A DNA stretch of 64,000 nt from Leptospira langatensis (GCF_004770615.1 NZ_RQER01000004.1:186001-250000); one strand, 5' to 3'. Positions 10,021-19,334 are shown, counted from the stretch's first letter. Numbers and translations: made by a program. The notes: generated by a model from the sequence alone, not told the origin.

Positions 10021-10125
10021 ATTGGGCGGCCCTCCCGCAAGCGGGAGTCGCGCTGCTACGCGTTCGCTTCGCTCATCCGGGCAAAGCCCGGACTAAAGCG
10101 CTGCGCATCGCTGCCGCATAGATAG
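10021..10125. repeat. GC-rich hairpin cluster, likely dispersed intergenic repeat
   Basis: Several short perfect dyads are packed together: CTCCCGC-AA-GCGGGAG (10032-10047), TCCGGGC-AAA-GCCCGGA (10076-10092), and further GCG-rich dyads around 10048-10070 and 10098-10115. The block is far richer in GC and CpG than the neighbouring genes. It sits between the convergent crcB and WG-lipoprotein genes, so it may also stop transcription. Only one copy of this type is in the window; repeat status is inferred. Confidence 0.5.
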
Positions 10126-10154
10126 CCAAGATCCTGCATTCGCAGGGAAAGATC

Positions 10155-10745
10155 TTATGGAAGTCTTATTGCTTTTTTCGAGTCTCCTTGGATCACTTCG
10201 ACCGAACTCGTATTCGGATCCACATCGGAAATAGAATCGTATTCCACAGGGAGGACTACCTTACCTGTTCTGTCGATCAGTCCGTATTTTCCACCTTGGA
10301 TCCGGGAATGTTCTTCTTCTTTTACTAGAGAACAACCGTTACAAACAATAGCAAAGCCTTGCTGGACAGGATAAGCAAAATCGTAAGAAGCGGGGATTAC
10401 CTTCTTGCAAGAAGGATCAAAAAACCCGAATTTTTTCCCTTCTACGAATCGAGCCAAGCCTTCAATAAAATCGTCCGGTCCATTGTCGAAAGGGAAAGGA
10501 TGCAGCAATACATTGTTTTGTGGATCGATACAAACCCATCCTTCCTTACCGAAGGCGAATCCTACTCCATTCTCGTTAAAATCATAGGCTTGCACATATT
10601 GAGCGGCAATCTTGGTCTTACCATGTTTGTCTTTGTATCCGTATAGATCGTTTTCCTGGAAGGAAACTAGCGGTTGGCTTTTAGAGCAAGCTCCCAAGAT
10701 CAAGGAGAGGAATAGGATCGCAGCTACAGAAAATTTCATACTCAT
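10155..10745 (-). CDS. WG-repeat lipoprotein
   Basis: A 196-aa secreted lipoprotein. The signal peptide ends in LILGACSK, so Cys20 should be lipidated. The mature part shows three to four degenerate WG/KWG repeats: DLYGYKDKHGKTKIAAQYVQAYDF, EGWVCIDPQNNVLLHPFPFD, KKFGFFDPSCKKVIPASYDFAYP and GKYGLIDRTGKVVLPVEYDSIS. This repeat family was described from Leptospira (KWG) and is found in many bacteria. The function of WG domains is not established; they are presumed to be binding modules. Convergent with crcB. Confidence 0.82.
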   Translation of the reverse strand: MSMKFSVAAILFLSLILGACSKSQPLVSFQENDLYGYKDKHGKTKIAAQYVQAYDFNENGVGFAFGKEGWVCIDPQNNVLLHPFPFDNGPDDFIEGLARFVEGKKFGFFDPSCKKVIPASYDFAYPVQQGFAIVCNGCSLVKEEEHSRIQGGKYGLIDRTGKVVLPVEYDSISDVDPNTSSVEVIQGDSKKAIRLP

Positions 10746-10852
10746 ACAATATACCCGCAGAAGACAATCTGCAATCTTTTCGAGTTTGTCCAGATCATTA
10801 TAATATAATGATCTTGGAAAATGCAGACTCGATCTTCTGCCGGATTTTGGAC

Positions 10853-11338
10853 TTATCTTTTTCCGAAAGAACCACTCATGGCAAAACCAACATAGGCAGA
10901 AGCGATCGCATCCCAGGAATCGTCATGGCCTGTTAGATCTGCGAGCCCCAGAAGCAACTTCAAAGCCGACTTGATATCCTTCTTATCCGCAGTGCCGCTC
11001 CCTGTAGTTCCCTTTTTGATCTGAGAGGCCGTAGGCTCCACAACAGGAACATTATGTTCTCCTAATGTAAGAAGGACCACTCCCCTGGATTCGTAGACCT
11101 TGGCGGCAGTGGTTCGATTCTTCGCAAAGAACAATTCCTCAACGGAAGCCAGATCAGGATGATATTCATCCAGGATCGCATCCAATTGTCTGCGAATTGC
11201 AATGAGATTGACCGGGCTCTTCGTGCCAGGAGGGACCTCGATGGTCCCATAGGTCAAGACCTTGATATGGGATTTTTCCTTTTGGAGAACGGCATAACCT
11301 AAACGATGAGAGCCTGGATCTATGCCTAAAATTTTCAT
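10853..11338 (-). CDS. ruvC: Holliday junction resolvase RuvC
   Basis: A 161-aa endonuclease that resolves four-way junctions together with RuvAB. The RNase H-like acidic residues are present: Asp7 in [12 protein letters not shown], the glutamate pair in [10 protein letters not shown] (67/68), and the C-terminal acidic cluster [12 protein letters not shown]. Length is typical (about 160-175 aa). It follows yebC on the same strand, an order seen in many bacteria, but a 160-nt gap with a strong repeat hairpin separates them, so ruvC may be partly uncoupled from yebC. Confidence 0.95.
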   Translation of the reverse strand: MKILGIDPGSHRLGYAVLQKEKSHIKVLTYGTIEVPPGTKSPVNLIAIRRQLDAILDEYHPDLASVEELFFAKNRTTAAKVYESRGVVLLTLGEHNVPVVEPTASQIKKGTTGSGTADKKDIKSALKLLLGLADLTGHDDSWDAIASAYVGFAMSGSFGKR

Positions 11339-11353
11339 TCAGAGGAGCCTAAT

Positions 11354-11500
11354 GTGGGAACTCTTGGGATCAGCGAAACGGCGCCCCCACCCTGCACTTG
11401 GGTGGGGGGAGTGGCTCGTGGGACGCATGCGCCCCTATACCACAAACTCAGCATACTTTCAAGTGAGAATTTCCGAAGTTCCCACCATGTAGGAACTCTT
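11354..11500. repeat. Dispersed hairpin repeat, copy A
   Basis: The core at 11380-11423 contains GCGCCCCCACCC and GGGTGGGGGG around a 7-nt loop, then AGTGGCTCGTGGGA. An almost identical core occurs inverted at 43516-43561, with the stem conserved and the loop changed. GTGGGAACTCTT at 11354-11365 and GTAGGAACTCTT at 11489-11500 flank this copy. The second flank overlaps the yebC stop codon. It may act as a terminator or processing site between yebC and ruvC. Confidence 0.7.
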
Positions 11501-12248
11501 AACCGAACTCCTTCTCCAACTCAGGAGAAAGTTCGAAGTTGGAGTTCACGCTTTGCACATCGTCGTGAGCTTCCAAGTTATCTAGGAGTTTCATGATCTT
11601 CTCCGCAGTTTCCTTATCCGAAACCTCGGTACCGGAAAGAGCCACGAATTTGATCTCAGATTCGTCCGCTTTTACTTCTTTCTCGTTCAAAGCGGTCTGC
11701 ACAGCTTCGTAATCGTCCGGAGAAGTTACGATCCTAAAGACATCTTCTTCATTCTGCACATCTTCTGCGCCCGCACCCACAGCCAATTCGAAGAGAGCTT
11801 CTTCTGAGATTTGTCCTGCCGGGATCACGATCACACCTTTTCTCTCAAAAAGGCGACTAACGCTACCGGTAGTTGCAAGAGAACCGCCTAATTTGGTCAA
11901 AATGCTTTTGATCTCCGGAGTCGTCCGGGATTTTTTGTCGGTCACTGCTTCTACCATAATGGCGGTTCCACCGGGGCCGAAGCATTCGTATAAACATTCC
12001 TCGTAAACGACGCCTTCTAATTCACCGGTCCCTTTCTTGATCGCCCTTTCGATATTATCTTTGGGCATATTCGAAGCTTTTCCTTTTAGGACCGCGAGTC
12101 GGAGTCTTGGGTTCGTATTCACGTCCCCTCCACCCATACGCGCCGCTACAGTGATTTCTTTGACTACCTTGGTGAAGATCGCGCCTCTTTTGGAATCGAT
12201 CGCGTCTTTTTTGCGTTTAATCGTTGCCCATTTACTATGACCGGACAT
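11499..12248 (-). CDS. yebC: YebC/PmpR family DNA-binding or translation-associated protein
   Basis: A 249-aa member of the YebC/PmpR/TACO1 family. The N-terminus [19 protein letters not shown] is the family signature, followed by [15 protein letters not shown] and [19 protein letters not shown]. The C-terminal domain 2/3 part is typical, with a conserved-looking hydrophobic and acidic tail. Family members are reported as transcriptional regulators and, more recently, as factors easing ribosome stalling at polyprolines; which applies here cannot be read from sequence. A GAGGGGAAA ribosome site precedes the ATG at 12248. It is co-oriented with ruvC. Confidence 0.95.
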   Translation of the reverse strand: MSGHSKWATIKRKKDAIDSKRGAIFTKVVKEITVAARMGGGDVNTNPRLRLAVLKGKASNMPKDNIERAIKKGTGELEGVVYEECLYECFGPGGTAIMVEAVTDKKSRTTPEIKSILTKLGGSLATTGSVSRLFERKGVIVIPAGQISEEALFELAVGAGAEDVQNEEDVFRIVTSPDDYEAVQTALNEKEVKADESEIKFVALSGTEVSDKETAEKIMKLLDNLEAHDDVQSVNSNFELSPELEKEFG

Positions 12249-12544
12249 CGGATTTCCCCTCTATTCTTGCATTCAATTGGATTCTAGGAAGTATGAGATC
12301 GAAAGCAGGAATTGTTCCCGCTTTTTCAACAAAACCCTGTTTTTCCTAGCTGTCCAATCCTTTTTGAGCTCGGTCCAGCCCATCCAATTGGCAGAAGGAG
12401 CCAGTCCTCCTGCTTCGCTTATTGTACTTCTCTCTTGCAAGAGGAGAAAACTTTTGCACAGATCCTTCTCTGTTCGTCTGCTCTCCCTAAAATAATAAAT
12501 TTCCAATGTAAAAGAGACATCTGTTACGGAATAGATTCGGATCG

Positions 12545-12577
12545 TAAAATGACGGATTTGACGTTTTAGTCATTTTA
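12545..12577. promoter_or_regulatory. Perfect 9-bp inverted repeat with 15-nt spacer
   Basis: TAAAATGAC at 12545-12553 is the exact reverse complement of GTCATTTTA at 12569-12577. The spacer is 15 nt. The arrangement fits a dimeric regulator site or a hairpin in an RNA; no run of T follows that would make it a simple terminator. Confidence 0.4.
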
Positions 12578-12674
12578 TTTATAGAAAACGCCGAATGGAT
12601 AGATTTAAATATTTCGCATAACGTTCTTTGGAACGATTAAAAGATCTTTAACAAATAGTTTATAAAAATCGCAT

Positions 12675-12690
12675 GTGTTATTAATAACAC
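12675..12690. promoter_or_regulatory. 16-bp perfect palindrome upstream of response regulator
   Basis: GTGTTATTAATAACAC is its own reverse complement. It lies 96 nt before the response regulator ATG, a normal distance for a regulator site. Which protein binds it is unknown. Confidence 0.4.
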
Positions 12691-12785
12691 CTGTTTTACA
12701 TAAAACCATCCATTCGTCCCTTGTATTTTTCTCTCTGTCCCTAGTTCGTTGACGACTATCTTCCATTAGGTTACACTTCTCTGCC

Positions 12786-13514
12786 ATGCGGATCCTAATC
12801 GTAGAAGACGACCTTTTGTCTGCCCGTTGTTTGGAAATTTTAGCCAAAGAATTTCTAGGAGAACGAAATCATTCTATCTCTTACATCCAAGATCTAGAGT
12901 CCGCTCAGTCTTTTATCCGAGAGAACAATTTGGACCTTCTGTTTCTGGATATCAATCTACAAGGGAAGACAGGCTTCCGATTACTGGAATCCGAAAGCAA
13001 AAGTTTCTTTCAGACCATCATCGTTTCCTCCGAGAGAGACAATGCAGTCAAGGCGTTCGAATTCTCCGCTTTGGATTTTTTGCCCAAACCGATCACAAGA
13101 GAAAGATTTAGAGTGGCTATGGAAAGATTCTTATCCTTCCCCTCGAGCTCCTTTTTACCGAAAGGGATCGTTTTAAAAAAAGAAGAAGGGATCGATCTCA
13201 TTGAACCCGAAGAGATCCTATTTGCGAGATCCGAAAGGAACTATGCCAGGATCTTTACCAAGAACGGAAAAGTGGAGAAGGTCAGAAAGACCTTGGACCA
13301 ACTCCAGAAAGAATTGGAAGTCCACGGATTCTATCGAGCCCACCGAAGCTATCTAGTCCGTTTAGAAGAAGTAAGAAAGATACTATTCAATGGTCCTTCG
13401 TCGTATCGTCTATTGTTAGCAGCGGATCATAACATTCCCGTAAGTAGATCCCAAGGTCCGAAACTTCTTTCTATATTCAAAAACTCGAATACTAAGGTTC
13501 TCGGTTTACCATGA
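12786..13514 (+). CDS. LytTR-type DNA-binding response regulator
   Basis: A 242-aa cytoplasmic response regulator. The receiver domain (residues 1-120) has the acidic pair VEDD, the phospho-acceptor Asp55 in LLFLDINL, Ser81/82 in VSSERD and Lys101 in FLPKPI. The C-terminal half is a LytTR domain (FARSERNYARIFTKNGK, HGFYRAHRSYLVRLEEVRKI). LytTR proteins bind direct repeats and often control surface or secreted factors. The gene overlaps the downstream kinase gene by 4 nt (ATGA), so the two form a two-component pair. Target genes are unknown; the next lipoprotein gene is a candidate. Confidence 0.92.
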   Translation: MRILIVEDDLLSARCLEILAKEFLGERNHSISYIQDLESAQSFIRENNLDLLFLDINLQGKTGFRLLESESKSFFQTIIVSSERDNAVKAFEFSALDFLPKPITRERFRVAMERFLSFPSSSFLPKGIVLKKEEGIDLIEPEEILFARSERNYARIFTKNGKVEKVRKTLDQLQKELEVHGFYRAHRSYLVRLEEVRKILFNGPSSYRLLLAADHNIPVSRSQGPKLLSIFKNSNTKVLGLP

Positions 13515-14926
13515 AGAACCTATGCGTCACATTCAGAGCCAGATCCAAGAGTTTTCTCTTATTCATGAGGAAACATTTTCAGATCTTAGAAGAACTTAAG
13601 CGAAACGAAGAGTTCATCCGCTCCGCATACTTCGAAGTATATTTGATATTCAGATATCTTTTCCCGTTCTTATGTATCGCTTATATTCCGTTTGCGATCC
13701 TGGATTGGAGGGATTTTTCGAGAGATTATACAAATCTTCCTTTGGTAATCTATAATTCCATCTTTCTTCCCGGATGTTTACTTTTTACGATCCTTCTGAA
13801 TTTTCCCATTCTTAGGCACGATTTTAAGACCAGAAAATGGATCACGATAGCAGCAACGACCTTCTTGACATTCAGCGGAACTGCAATGAACCTGATCATC
13901 TTCAAGTTCGGCACGGATCTTTCCTTATTCGCATTCACCCAACTCGGGATCGCAGTGCTTCTTCGTTATCCTGATAAGACAAAAACCCTGATCTACATGC
14001 TGAACTATGCAGTCTTCTTGTTTTGTATGTTCTATCTGGATCTGGCTTCTTCTTTCTTGGTCCAGAATTTTTCTTTCATGCTCATTATGACGGTTCTTAT
14101 GGATAGGATCAGTTTTTTAACCAAGGTGAATTCTTTTCATAAGGAACAATCCATCCGAGAGCTGAACAGAAAACTGGTCATGGAATCCGCAAAAAAATCG
14201 GAGATCCTAAGAATTGCGATCCATGATCTAAAAAGCCCCGTTACAGGGATCCTAAGCTTAGTGGGTTTATATACAAGAGAACCGAGCCCCGTATTATCTT
14301 CGAATCGCCCGAGTAAATCCTATGTGGAACCACCCGAAGTATTGGATCATATCGATCGGACTTCTAGAAAGATCCTGGAGTCTATCGAGGATATACTGTA
14401 TCTGGCTTCTTCTTCTCTCGAAAGCGAAACGATAGAAGGAGGAAATCAAACTCTTAATCCTGAGCTCCTGCTTCGTTCCGTAGCTTCTAATCTGGAATTC
14501 CTTTTCTCCTCGAAGCATATACGGATAGAAGACGAACTTTCCGGTTATCCGTTTTCCTTCTACGCAAACCCTCAGATGTTATATCGGGTGTTCGACAATA
14601 TACTCAGTAATGCGGCCAAATTCTCCCCTTTAGGCTCTCGCATCCTTCTTTCCAGCAAACTCATGGAAACGAAAGAAGATAATGTTTTACTAATATATAT
14701 AGAAGATTCCGGCCCAGGATTCCAACCCCAAGACGAAAAAGATATGTTCAGAGAATTTTCCATTCTCTCGGCGAAGCCCACCGGCTCCGAATCCTCCAGC
14801 GGGATCGGATTGGCTCTCGCCAAAAAACTTTTGGATCGGATGGGGATCCGGATCCGACTGAGCAATTCCGATCGCACGGAAGGCGCTCAGGTTCTTTTAG
14901 AATTCCCGCAATCAAAAGCGAAATAG
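13511..14926 (+). CDS. Membrane sensor histidine kinase (HisKA/HATPase type)
   Basis: A 471-aa inner-membrane kinase. About six hydrophobic segments lie between residues 45 and 200, with little periplasmic domain, followed by a linker and the H-box ILRIAIHDLKSPVTGI with the probable phospho-accepting His238. The ATP-binding part contains DNILSNAAKFSP (N-box), EDSGPGF (G1) and SSGIGLALAKKLL (G2). An insertion rich in Ser/Pro (EPSPVLSSNRPSK) follows the H-box. Its ATG lies inside the regulator's stop. The signal is unknown and probably sensed in the membrane. Confidence 0.93.
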   Translation: MKNLCVTFRARSKSFLLFMRKHFQILEELKRNEEFIRSAYFEVYLIFRYLFPFLCIAYIPFAILDWRDFSRDYTNLPLVIYNSIFLPGCLLFTILLNFPILRHDFKTRKWITIAATTFLTFSGTAMNLIIFKFGTDLSLFAFTQLGIAVLLRYPDKTKTLIYMLNYAVFLFCMFYLDLASSFLVQNFSFMLIMTVLMDRISFLTKVNSFHKEQSIRELNRKLVMESAKKSEILRIAIHDLKSPVTGILSLVGLYTREPSPVLSSNRPSKSYVEPPEVLDHIDRTSRKILESIEDILYLASSSLESETIEGGNQTLNPELLLRSVASNLEFLFSSKHIRIEDELSGYPFSFYANPQMLYRVFDNILSNAAKFSPLGSRILLSSKLMETKEDNVLLIYIEDSGPGFQPQDEKDMFREFSILSAKPTGSESSSGIGLALAKKLLDRMGIRIRLSNSDRTEGAQVLLEFPQSKAK

Positions 14927-14951
14927 GGATTTAAAACTGGAGGCAAATAGA

Positions 14952-16355
14952 ATGAAAGATGTGAAGAGAATTTGGATCCGAGCATCGGTCTTAGCGCTAT
15001 TGTGTATCGCTTGGGCCTGTGCGCCGGATGGCAAAACGAATAATAACGAAGAGCTGGCATTATTGTCCGGCTTAGTCGACGAGAAGCAACCTAATTTCTC
15101 TACGGCAAATAAAGCCGGAGAAATGCAATCGCAAAACGCGTTAGACGATCTCACTGGTCTAGTCTACGGTTCTTACGATGTGATCTATATTCCTGGTGCG
15201 GTTTGCAGCGACGGATCTCCTTATAAGATCTTCGTAGATCGTGCGGATGGCATCCTGGATTGGATCTTGGGAAATTCCAGTAGATTGCTGGTCTACTTCG
15301 AGCCTGGAGGAGCCTGCTGGGATTACGCAAGCTGCACCGGCCAGACCGGGATCAGAGGAGCCGCAAATCCGAACGGTATTCCCGATAATTATATGAACTT
15401 CGGGGACTTTATCGATCCGAACAAACCGGGAGGAAGTCCGAACGCAGCTATTTCGCCTATTGTTCTTAAGAACAACCCTACCGGACAGAATGTGAAGACT
15501 TCTTCTTGGAATAAGGTGTTTATTCCGTATTGCACTGGAGATGTATACGCAGGAAATAAGGTCGTCACATATACGGATCCTACCGGGCAAAACCCGCCTG
15601 TCACGTACAGACATGTGGGCGCTACTAATATGGAATTGGTTGTGAATTGGCTAAAGGCGAACTTCAACAAGCCGAAAGAGATGATGGTATCCGGTTGCAG
15701 CGCCGGAGGGACAGGCTCTCTGATCAACTATCACTTCATTAGAAAAGCTTTAACTCCTAGCATGAGCTATCTACTGAACGACTCAGGCCCTATCTTTCCT
15801 GCTCCGGGATATGGTAACCAGTGGCCTCTGCAACAAAAGATCAGAGATGCTTGGAATACGGACTATTTTGTGAACAAGGCTCAGGCGGATTTTTCCGGTA
15901 TCGATATCAAGTCGGATTATGGAAAGATCAGCGAAGCGCTAGCTCAGAAATATCCTAAGGATAAATTGGCGATCACGCTCTTCCGTAGGGACGCGAATTA
16001 TTCCATGTATTCCTATGCCAGATTCTACGGCTTGGATGAGAATAATCCCGCAGACAAGGAATATATCATCTCAACCTTATGGGCCCAGGATATTGAGAAT
16101 TTGAAGGCTCAGTATGATCGATATTCCAACCTGGAGTATTTCATTCCATATTATAGAAGCATTAATGAAAGCCATTGTACTTCTATCGTGGAATTTACAG
16201 GAACGGAGATCGGAAATACGGGGATAGACCTAGGCACGTTCATCACGAACTACCTATTGGGAAGCTCCACCTTCCAAAGCTTCTTCGAAGCTGTGAACCC
16301 AGACGATGCAAATGTGACCGATTTCTGGTTCGCATTAGTTAACCTTCTTCTCTAA
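14952..16355 (+). CDS. Pectin-acetylesterase/Notum-family lipoprotein
   Basis: A 467-aa secreted hydrolase. The signal peptide ends ALLCIAWAC, with Cys23 as probable lipid anchor. The mature protein has the family landmarks: YFEPGGACWDYASC (oxyanion region), SSWNKVFIPYCTGDVYAG, and the nucleophile motif VSGCSAGGTGS. A likely late histidine is in NESHCTSIVEF. The family removes acyl groups from polysaccharides (plant pectin) or from lipidated proteins (Notum); the substrate here is not predictable. GGAGG precedes the start. It follows the two-component genes by 25 nt and may share their transcript. Confidence 0.85.
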   Translation: MKDVKRIWIRASVLALLCIAWACAPDGKTNNNEELALLSGLVDEKQPNFSTANKAGEMQSQNALDDLTGLVYGSYDVIYIPGAVCSDGSPYKIFVDRADGILDWILGNSSRLLVYFEPGGACWDYASCTGQTGIRGAANPNGIPDNYMNFGDFIDPNKPGGSPNAAISPIVLKNNPTGQNVKTSSWNKVFIPYCTGDVYAGNKVVTYTDPTGQNPPVTYRHVGATNMELVVNWLKANFNKPKEMMVSGCSAGGTGSLINYHFIRKALTPSMSYLLNDSGPIFPAPGYGNQWPLQQKIRDAWNTDYFVNKAQADFSGIDIKSDYGKISEALAQKYPKDKLAITLFRRDANYSMYSYARFYGLDENNPADKEYIISTLWAQDIENLKAQYDRYSNLEYFIPYYRSINESHCTSIVEFTGTEIGNTGIDLGTFITNYLLGSSTFQSFFEAVNPDDANVTDFWFALVNLLL

Positions 16356-16359
16356 TTAA

Positions 16360-16388
16360 AAGGGCGGCCTAACCAGCCGCCCTTCTTT
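16360..16388. terminator. Bidirectional terminator
   Basis: AAGGGCGGC and GCCGCCCTT form a perfect 9-bp stem with a 7-nt loop. It is flanked by TTAAAA on the left and TCTTTTC on the right, between convergent genes, so it can serve both strands. Confidence 0.8.
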
Positions 16389-16421
16389 TCTAAGATAGAA
16401 TATAATAGAAATCTGATATTC

Positions 16422-17303
16422 TTAGGCTGTCTTTTCTTCCCGAAGAGGCAATACCCTGGACCATACCAATGCCATGATGAGTCCGGTGATGTACATCCAG
16501 ATACTGAAGATCGCAGAAGGCAAAGCCACCTTGGGCCCGAAGAATTGGATCGCAAGAGTCATTCCCAAAGTCGTATTCTGGATCGCAACCTCGATGGAGA
16601 TCGTGCGAGATTGCCTCTCTCCCAAACGAAGAAGCTTAGGCACCAAATATCCCACGACGAACCCGAATGTATTATGCAGGATCACCGCAAATCCTACAAG
16701 AGCCACCATATTCCAGAATTCTTCTCTATTCTTATAAGTAACGAATACCACTACAAAGACCAAGAATAGGATGGAAAAGATCTTGTACGGTTTTTCTATT
16801 TGCTTCGCAAAATTCGGAAATCTATGCTTCACACTCATTCCTATTGTGATGGGGACAACTATGATCACGATCACAGTCTTCAACATCTCTAAGAAAGAGA
16901 TCTCCATCACCTTCCCTCCGGAAGAATCCAAAAGAGAACCGAAAAAAGTCACGATGATCGGGGTCAGGATCGGACAAAGCAAAGTAGAAAGAGAAGTGAT
17001 CACAACTGCAAGAGCCACATCTCCTTTTGCCAGATAGTTGATCAGATTCGAAGTAGTACCACTCGGACAAGAACCGACGAGGATCACTCCCAATGCCAAC
17101 TCATACTCGAGCCCAAGCAGAAGGACCACTACATATGCTGCCAAGGGCATAATCACAAAATGCCCCAAAGTCCCAACTAACGTTTGTAAGGGGGTTGTGA
17201 AGATCCTCCTGAAATCGGAGATTGCCAGGCCGAATCCCATTCCCAGCATAACGATGGCTAAGAGAGTAGGTAATAATGCTTTTTCTACTACGCCGAACTG
17301 CAT
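16422..17303 (-). CDS. Bile acid:sodium symporter (BASS) family transporter
   Basis: A 293-aa inner-membrane protein with nine to ten hydrophobic helices. Family motifs include GTLGHFVIMPLAAYVV, the discontinuous-helix segment ILVGSCPSGTTSNLINYLAKGD (sodium-binding region), and IEVAIQNTTLGMTLAI, the second crossover motif. BASS proteins move organic anions, for example bile acids, pantoate or keto acids, with sodium. An AAGGAG site precedes the ATG. It is on the same strand as the sodium:solute symporter gene, with a 220-nt gap, so they may be separate units. Substrate unknown. Confidence 0.9.
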   Translation of the reverse strand: MQFGVVEKALLPTLLAIVMLGMGFGLAISDFRRIFTTPLQTLVGTLGHFVIMPLAAYVVVLLLGLEYELALGVILVGSCPSGTTSNLINYLAKGDVALAVVITSLSTLLCPILTPIIVTFFGSLLDSSGGKVMEISFLEMLKTVIVIIVVPITIGMSVKHRFPNFAKQIEKPYKIFSILFLVFVVVFVTYKNREEFWNMVALVGFAVILHNTFGFVVGYLVPKLLRLGERQSRTISIEVAIQNTTLGMTLAIQFFGPKVALPSAIFSIWMYITGLIMALVWSRVLPLREEKTA

Positions 17304-17522
17304 TTGCTTCTCCTTAATATAACACCTGTTTTATAATTTATCCCGAAATTTGTTAGGACAAGAAAGGAATCCAAGTCCTTTCGATCCGAGCTAAAATTTC
17401 GCAGAGTAATATGTGAGAAGCTTTTGGAATGCAAAGCACTTTTTATAAAAGGCTCGGATTGTTTTTATGAAACCTTAGAAAGAAGCTTATTACAAAATAG
17501 GAATCTAGATAAGAAGAAGGAG

Positions 17523-19334
17523 TTAATCCTTCTTCTTCCAAAGTTTTAGTACGATCCATCCGGAAGCGACGGAGACGAGCAGATAAACCGACCCACGCCC
17601 AATATCCAAACGCAGAAGATATCCCGTTCCGAAGAGTGCCGCATATAAGGAAACAATGGATAAAAGCCAGATCTTGACTCTTTGGTAAAAAGCGCGTCTT
17701 GCTCCTTCTCCGCCCCATTTTCCCCAGAAGCCGAACGGATGTAGTCTTTTTACGAAGGAATCCAGAACGTTATCCGACACCGGAGGAGTCAGAAAAGTAA
17801 CTGCGATAGAAACGATGACACTTCCCATAGCCGTCCAGAAAAGAAGATAATCGGATCGAACCTCCGGAAAGCTCGGATACAAAACCAAGGAAAGAATAAG
17901 AGCGGTTGCCATTCCGGACAATTCCGTCCAAGCATTGGCTCTCCACCAGATCCATCTTAGGATCTGTGGCAATCCGAGTCCGGATGCCATAGCCAAGAAG
18001 AACTTCCAGGCAGAGCCTATGGATTGCATCTGCGCCGCAACAAGTACCGCGATTGCCGCCATGAGAACGACAGCGATCCTACCTGCAAGAACTGTCTCTT
18101 TATTCTCCGCATTCGGTTTTACGAATCTAAGATAGAGATCATTCACCAAGTAACTGGCTCCCCAGTTGATATGAGTATCCGCGGTGGACATGAATGCCGC
18201 CATCAGGCTCACGAACACGAGTCCCAATACTCCCGCAGGAAGCACCACTTTCATTAAGACGGGATAGGCGGCCTCTCTATCAGATTGTACTAATATACCT
18301 TCGGGACGGAATTGATCCGCCTGATCCAAAGGAAAGACCACCAAACAAACAAGACCCGTCAGGACCCAAGGCCAAGTGCGTAAAATAAAATTAGCTATAT
18401 TGAACCAAAGAGAACCCAACTCTGCATCCTTGGGAGTCTTGGCGGTATGCAATCTTTGAGCGAGATAACCGGAACCGTCGGAATGATATTGGATCCACCA
18501 CTGCACTCCTATGAATATTAGAAAAACTTGAATTGGAAGTCCTTGCTCCCCTTCGCCGAATCTGGGCCAAAAAGATACGATAGATTCCGATCTTCCCGGA
18601 TAGATGGATTCCAATTTGGAATACAATCCCTGTAGTCCTCCTACATACTCCACAGCGAATATCGCAAACACAACTGCGCCGATAATTCCCAATGCGAATT
18701 GGAATAGATCCGTGAGAATGACTCCCTGGATCCCTCCCATACTACTATAGAAAACTACTACGGAGAATAATACTAGAACCGTGAGAGTAGTATTCAAATC
18801 CCCTAATAGAAGAAAGCCCGGCCAAACCGATTGTATGGATGCGAATGTATCTCGTCCTAGAATAACACTCCAATCCAAGAAGGGAGCGGTAATCTTGGAC
18901 ATCGCCTTGAATACCCAGCCCAAGATAATGGAATTGAATAAGATACTTAAGAAGAATGCTTTGGAGGCACGAAGCACTGCCGCTCCGCGGCCAGAATATC
19001 TCAGCTCCACGAACTCTACATCCGTGAGAACTTCTGCCCTTCTCCAAGAAGCAGCGAAGAACACAGTGATGATCAAGTATCCGATGGCCCAACTCCACCA
19101 GAGCCAGTTCCCGCTCACACCGTCCAAGGCCACCATTCCTGTGATCACCAGAGGAGTGTCTGCGGCGAACGTGGTCGCCACCATAGAAGTCCCAAGCCAC
19201 CACCAGGGAAGTTTTCTATCCGCAACGAAATAGGAACTTAGGCTTTCTCCCGCCTTTGAGGAAAGGAGGATCCCTATAGAGAATGCGAACAGAATATAAG
19301 CGAGGATGAGTATCCAATCGATGAGAGAAAAAAT
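17523..19334 (-). CDS. Sodium:solute symporter (SSS/SLC5 family); start probably ATT
   Basis: A membrane protein of about 603 aa with the SSS fold: [16 protein letters not shown] (TM1), [34 protein letters not shown], and [24 protein letters not shown], the conserved TM8 sodium-site segment. About 13-15 helices are visible, with a cytoplasmic loop rich in charged residues near the C-terminus. The frame is open to 19607, deep in the divergent lysC gene, but between lysC (start 19470) and TM1 there is no ATG, GTG, TTG or CTG. ATT at 19334, after GAGGAGAAGGGGG, is the best start. Substrate unknown. Confidence 0.85.
   Translation of the reverse strand: MFSLIDWILILAYILFAFSIGILLSSKAGESLSSYFVADRKLPWWWLGTSMVATTFAADTPLVITGMVALDGVSGNWLWWSWAIGYLIITVFFAASWRRAEVLTDVEFVELRYSGRGAAVLRASKAFFLSILFNSIILGWVFKAMSKITAPFLDWSVILGRDTFASIQSVWPGFLLLGDLNTTLTVLVLFSVVVFYSSMGGIQGVILTDLFQFALGIIGAVVFAIFAVEYVGGLQGLYSKLESIYPGRSESIVSFWPRFGEGEQGLPIQVFLIFIGVQWWIQYHSDGSGYLAQRLHTAKTPKDAELGSLWFNIANFILRTWPWVLTGLVCLVVFPLDQADQFRPEGILVQSDREAAYPVLMKVVLPAGVLGLVFVSLMAAFMSTADTHINWGASYLVNDLYLRFVKPNAENKETVLAGRIAVVLMAAIAVLVAAQMQSIGSAWKFFLAMASGLGLPQILRWIWWRANAWTELSGMATALILSLVLYPSFPEVRSDYLLFWTAMGSVIVSIAVTFLTPPVSDNVLDSFVKRLHPFGFWGKWGGEGARRAFYQRVKIWLLSIVSLYAALFGTGYLLRLDIGRGSVYLLVSVASGWIVLKLWKKKD

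Larger units (their letters stand above)
12249..12785. other. 537-bp intergenic region with two dyads
   Basis: No convincing gene is seen: the short frames on both strands lack ribosome sites and domain-like sequence. Two perfect inverted repeats are present, TAAAATGAC-N15-GTCATTTTA (12545-12577) and the 16-bp palindrome GTGTTATTAATAACAC (12675-12690). The right half is strongly A+T-rich. It should hold the promoters of yebC (leftward) and of the response regulator (rightward). Confidence 0.6.

Noticed and set aside
12273..12506. Short overlapping reading frames on both strands before the response regulator
   Set aside because: No ribosome site, no domain and no protein-like pattern.
12684..12698. 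ATAACACCTGTTTTA shared with 17319-17333
   Set aside because: A few identical 15-mers are expected by chance in 64 kb with both strands; being upstream of two unrelated genes is not enough.
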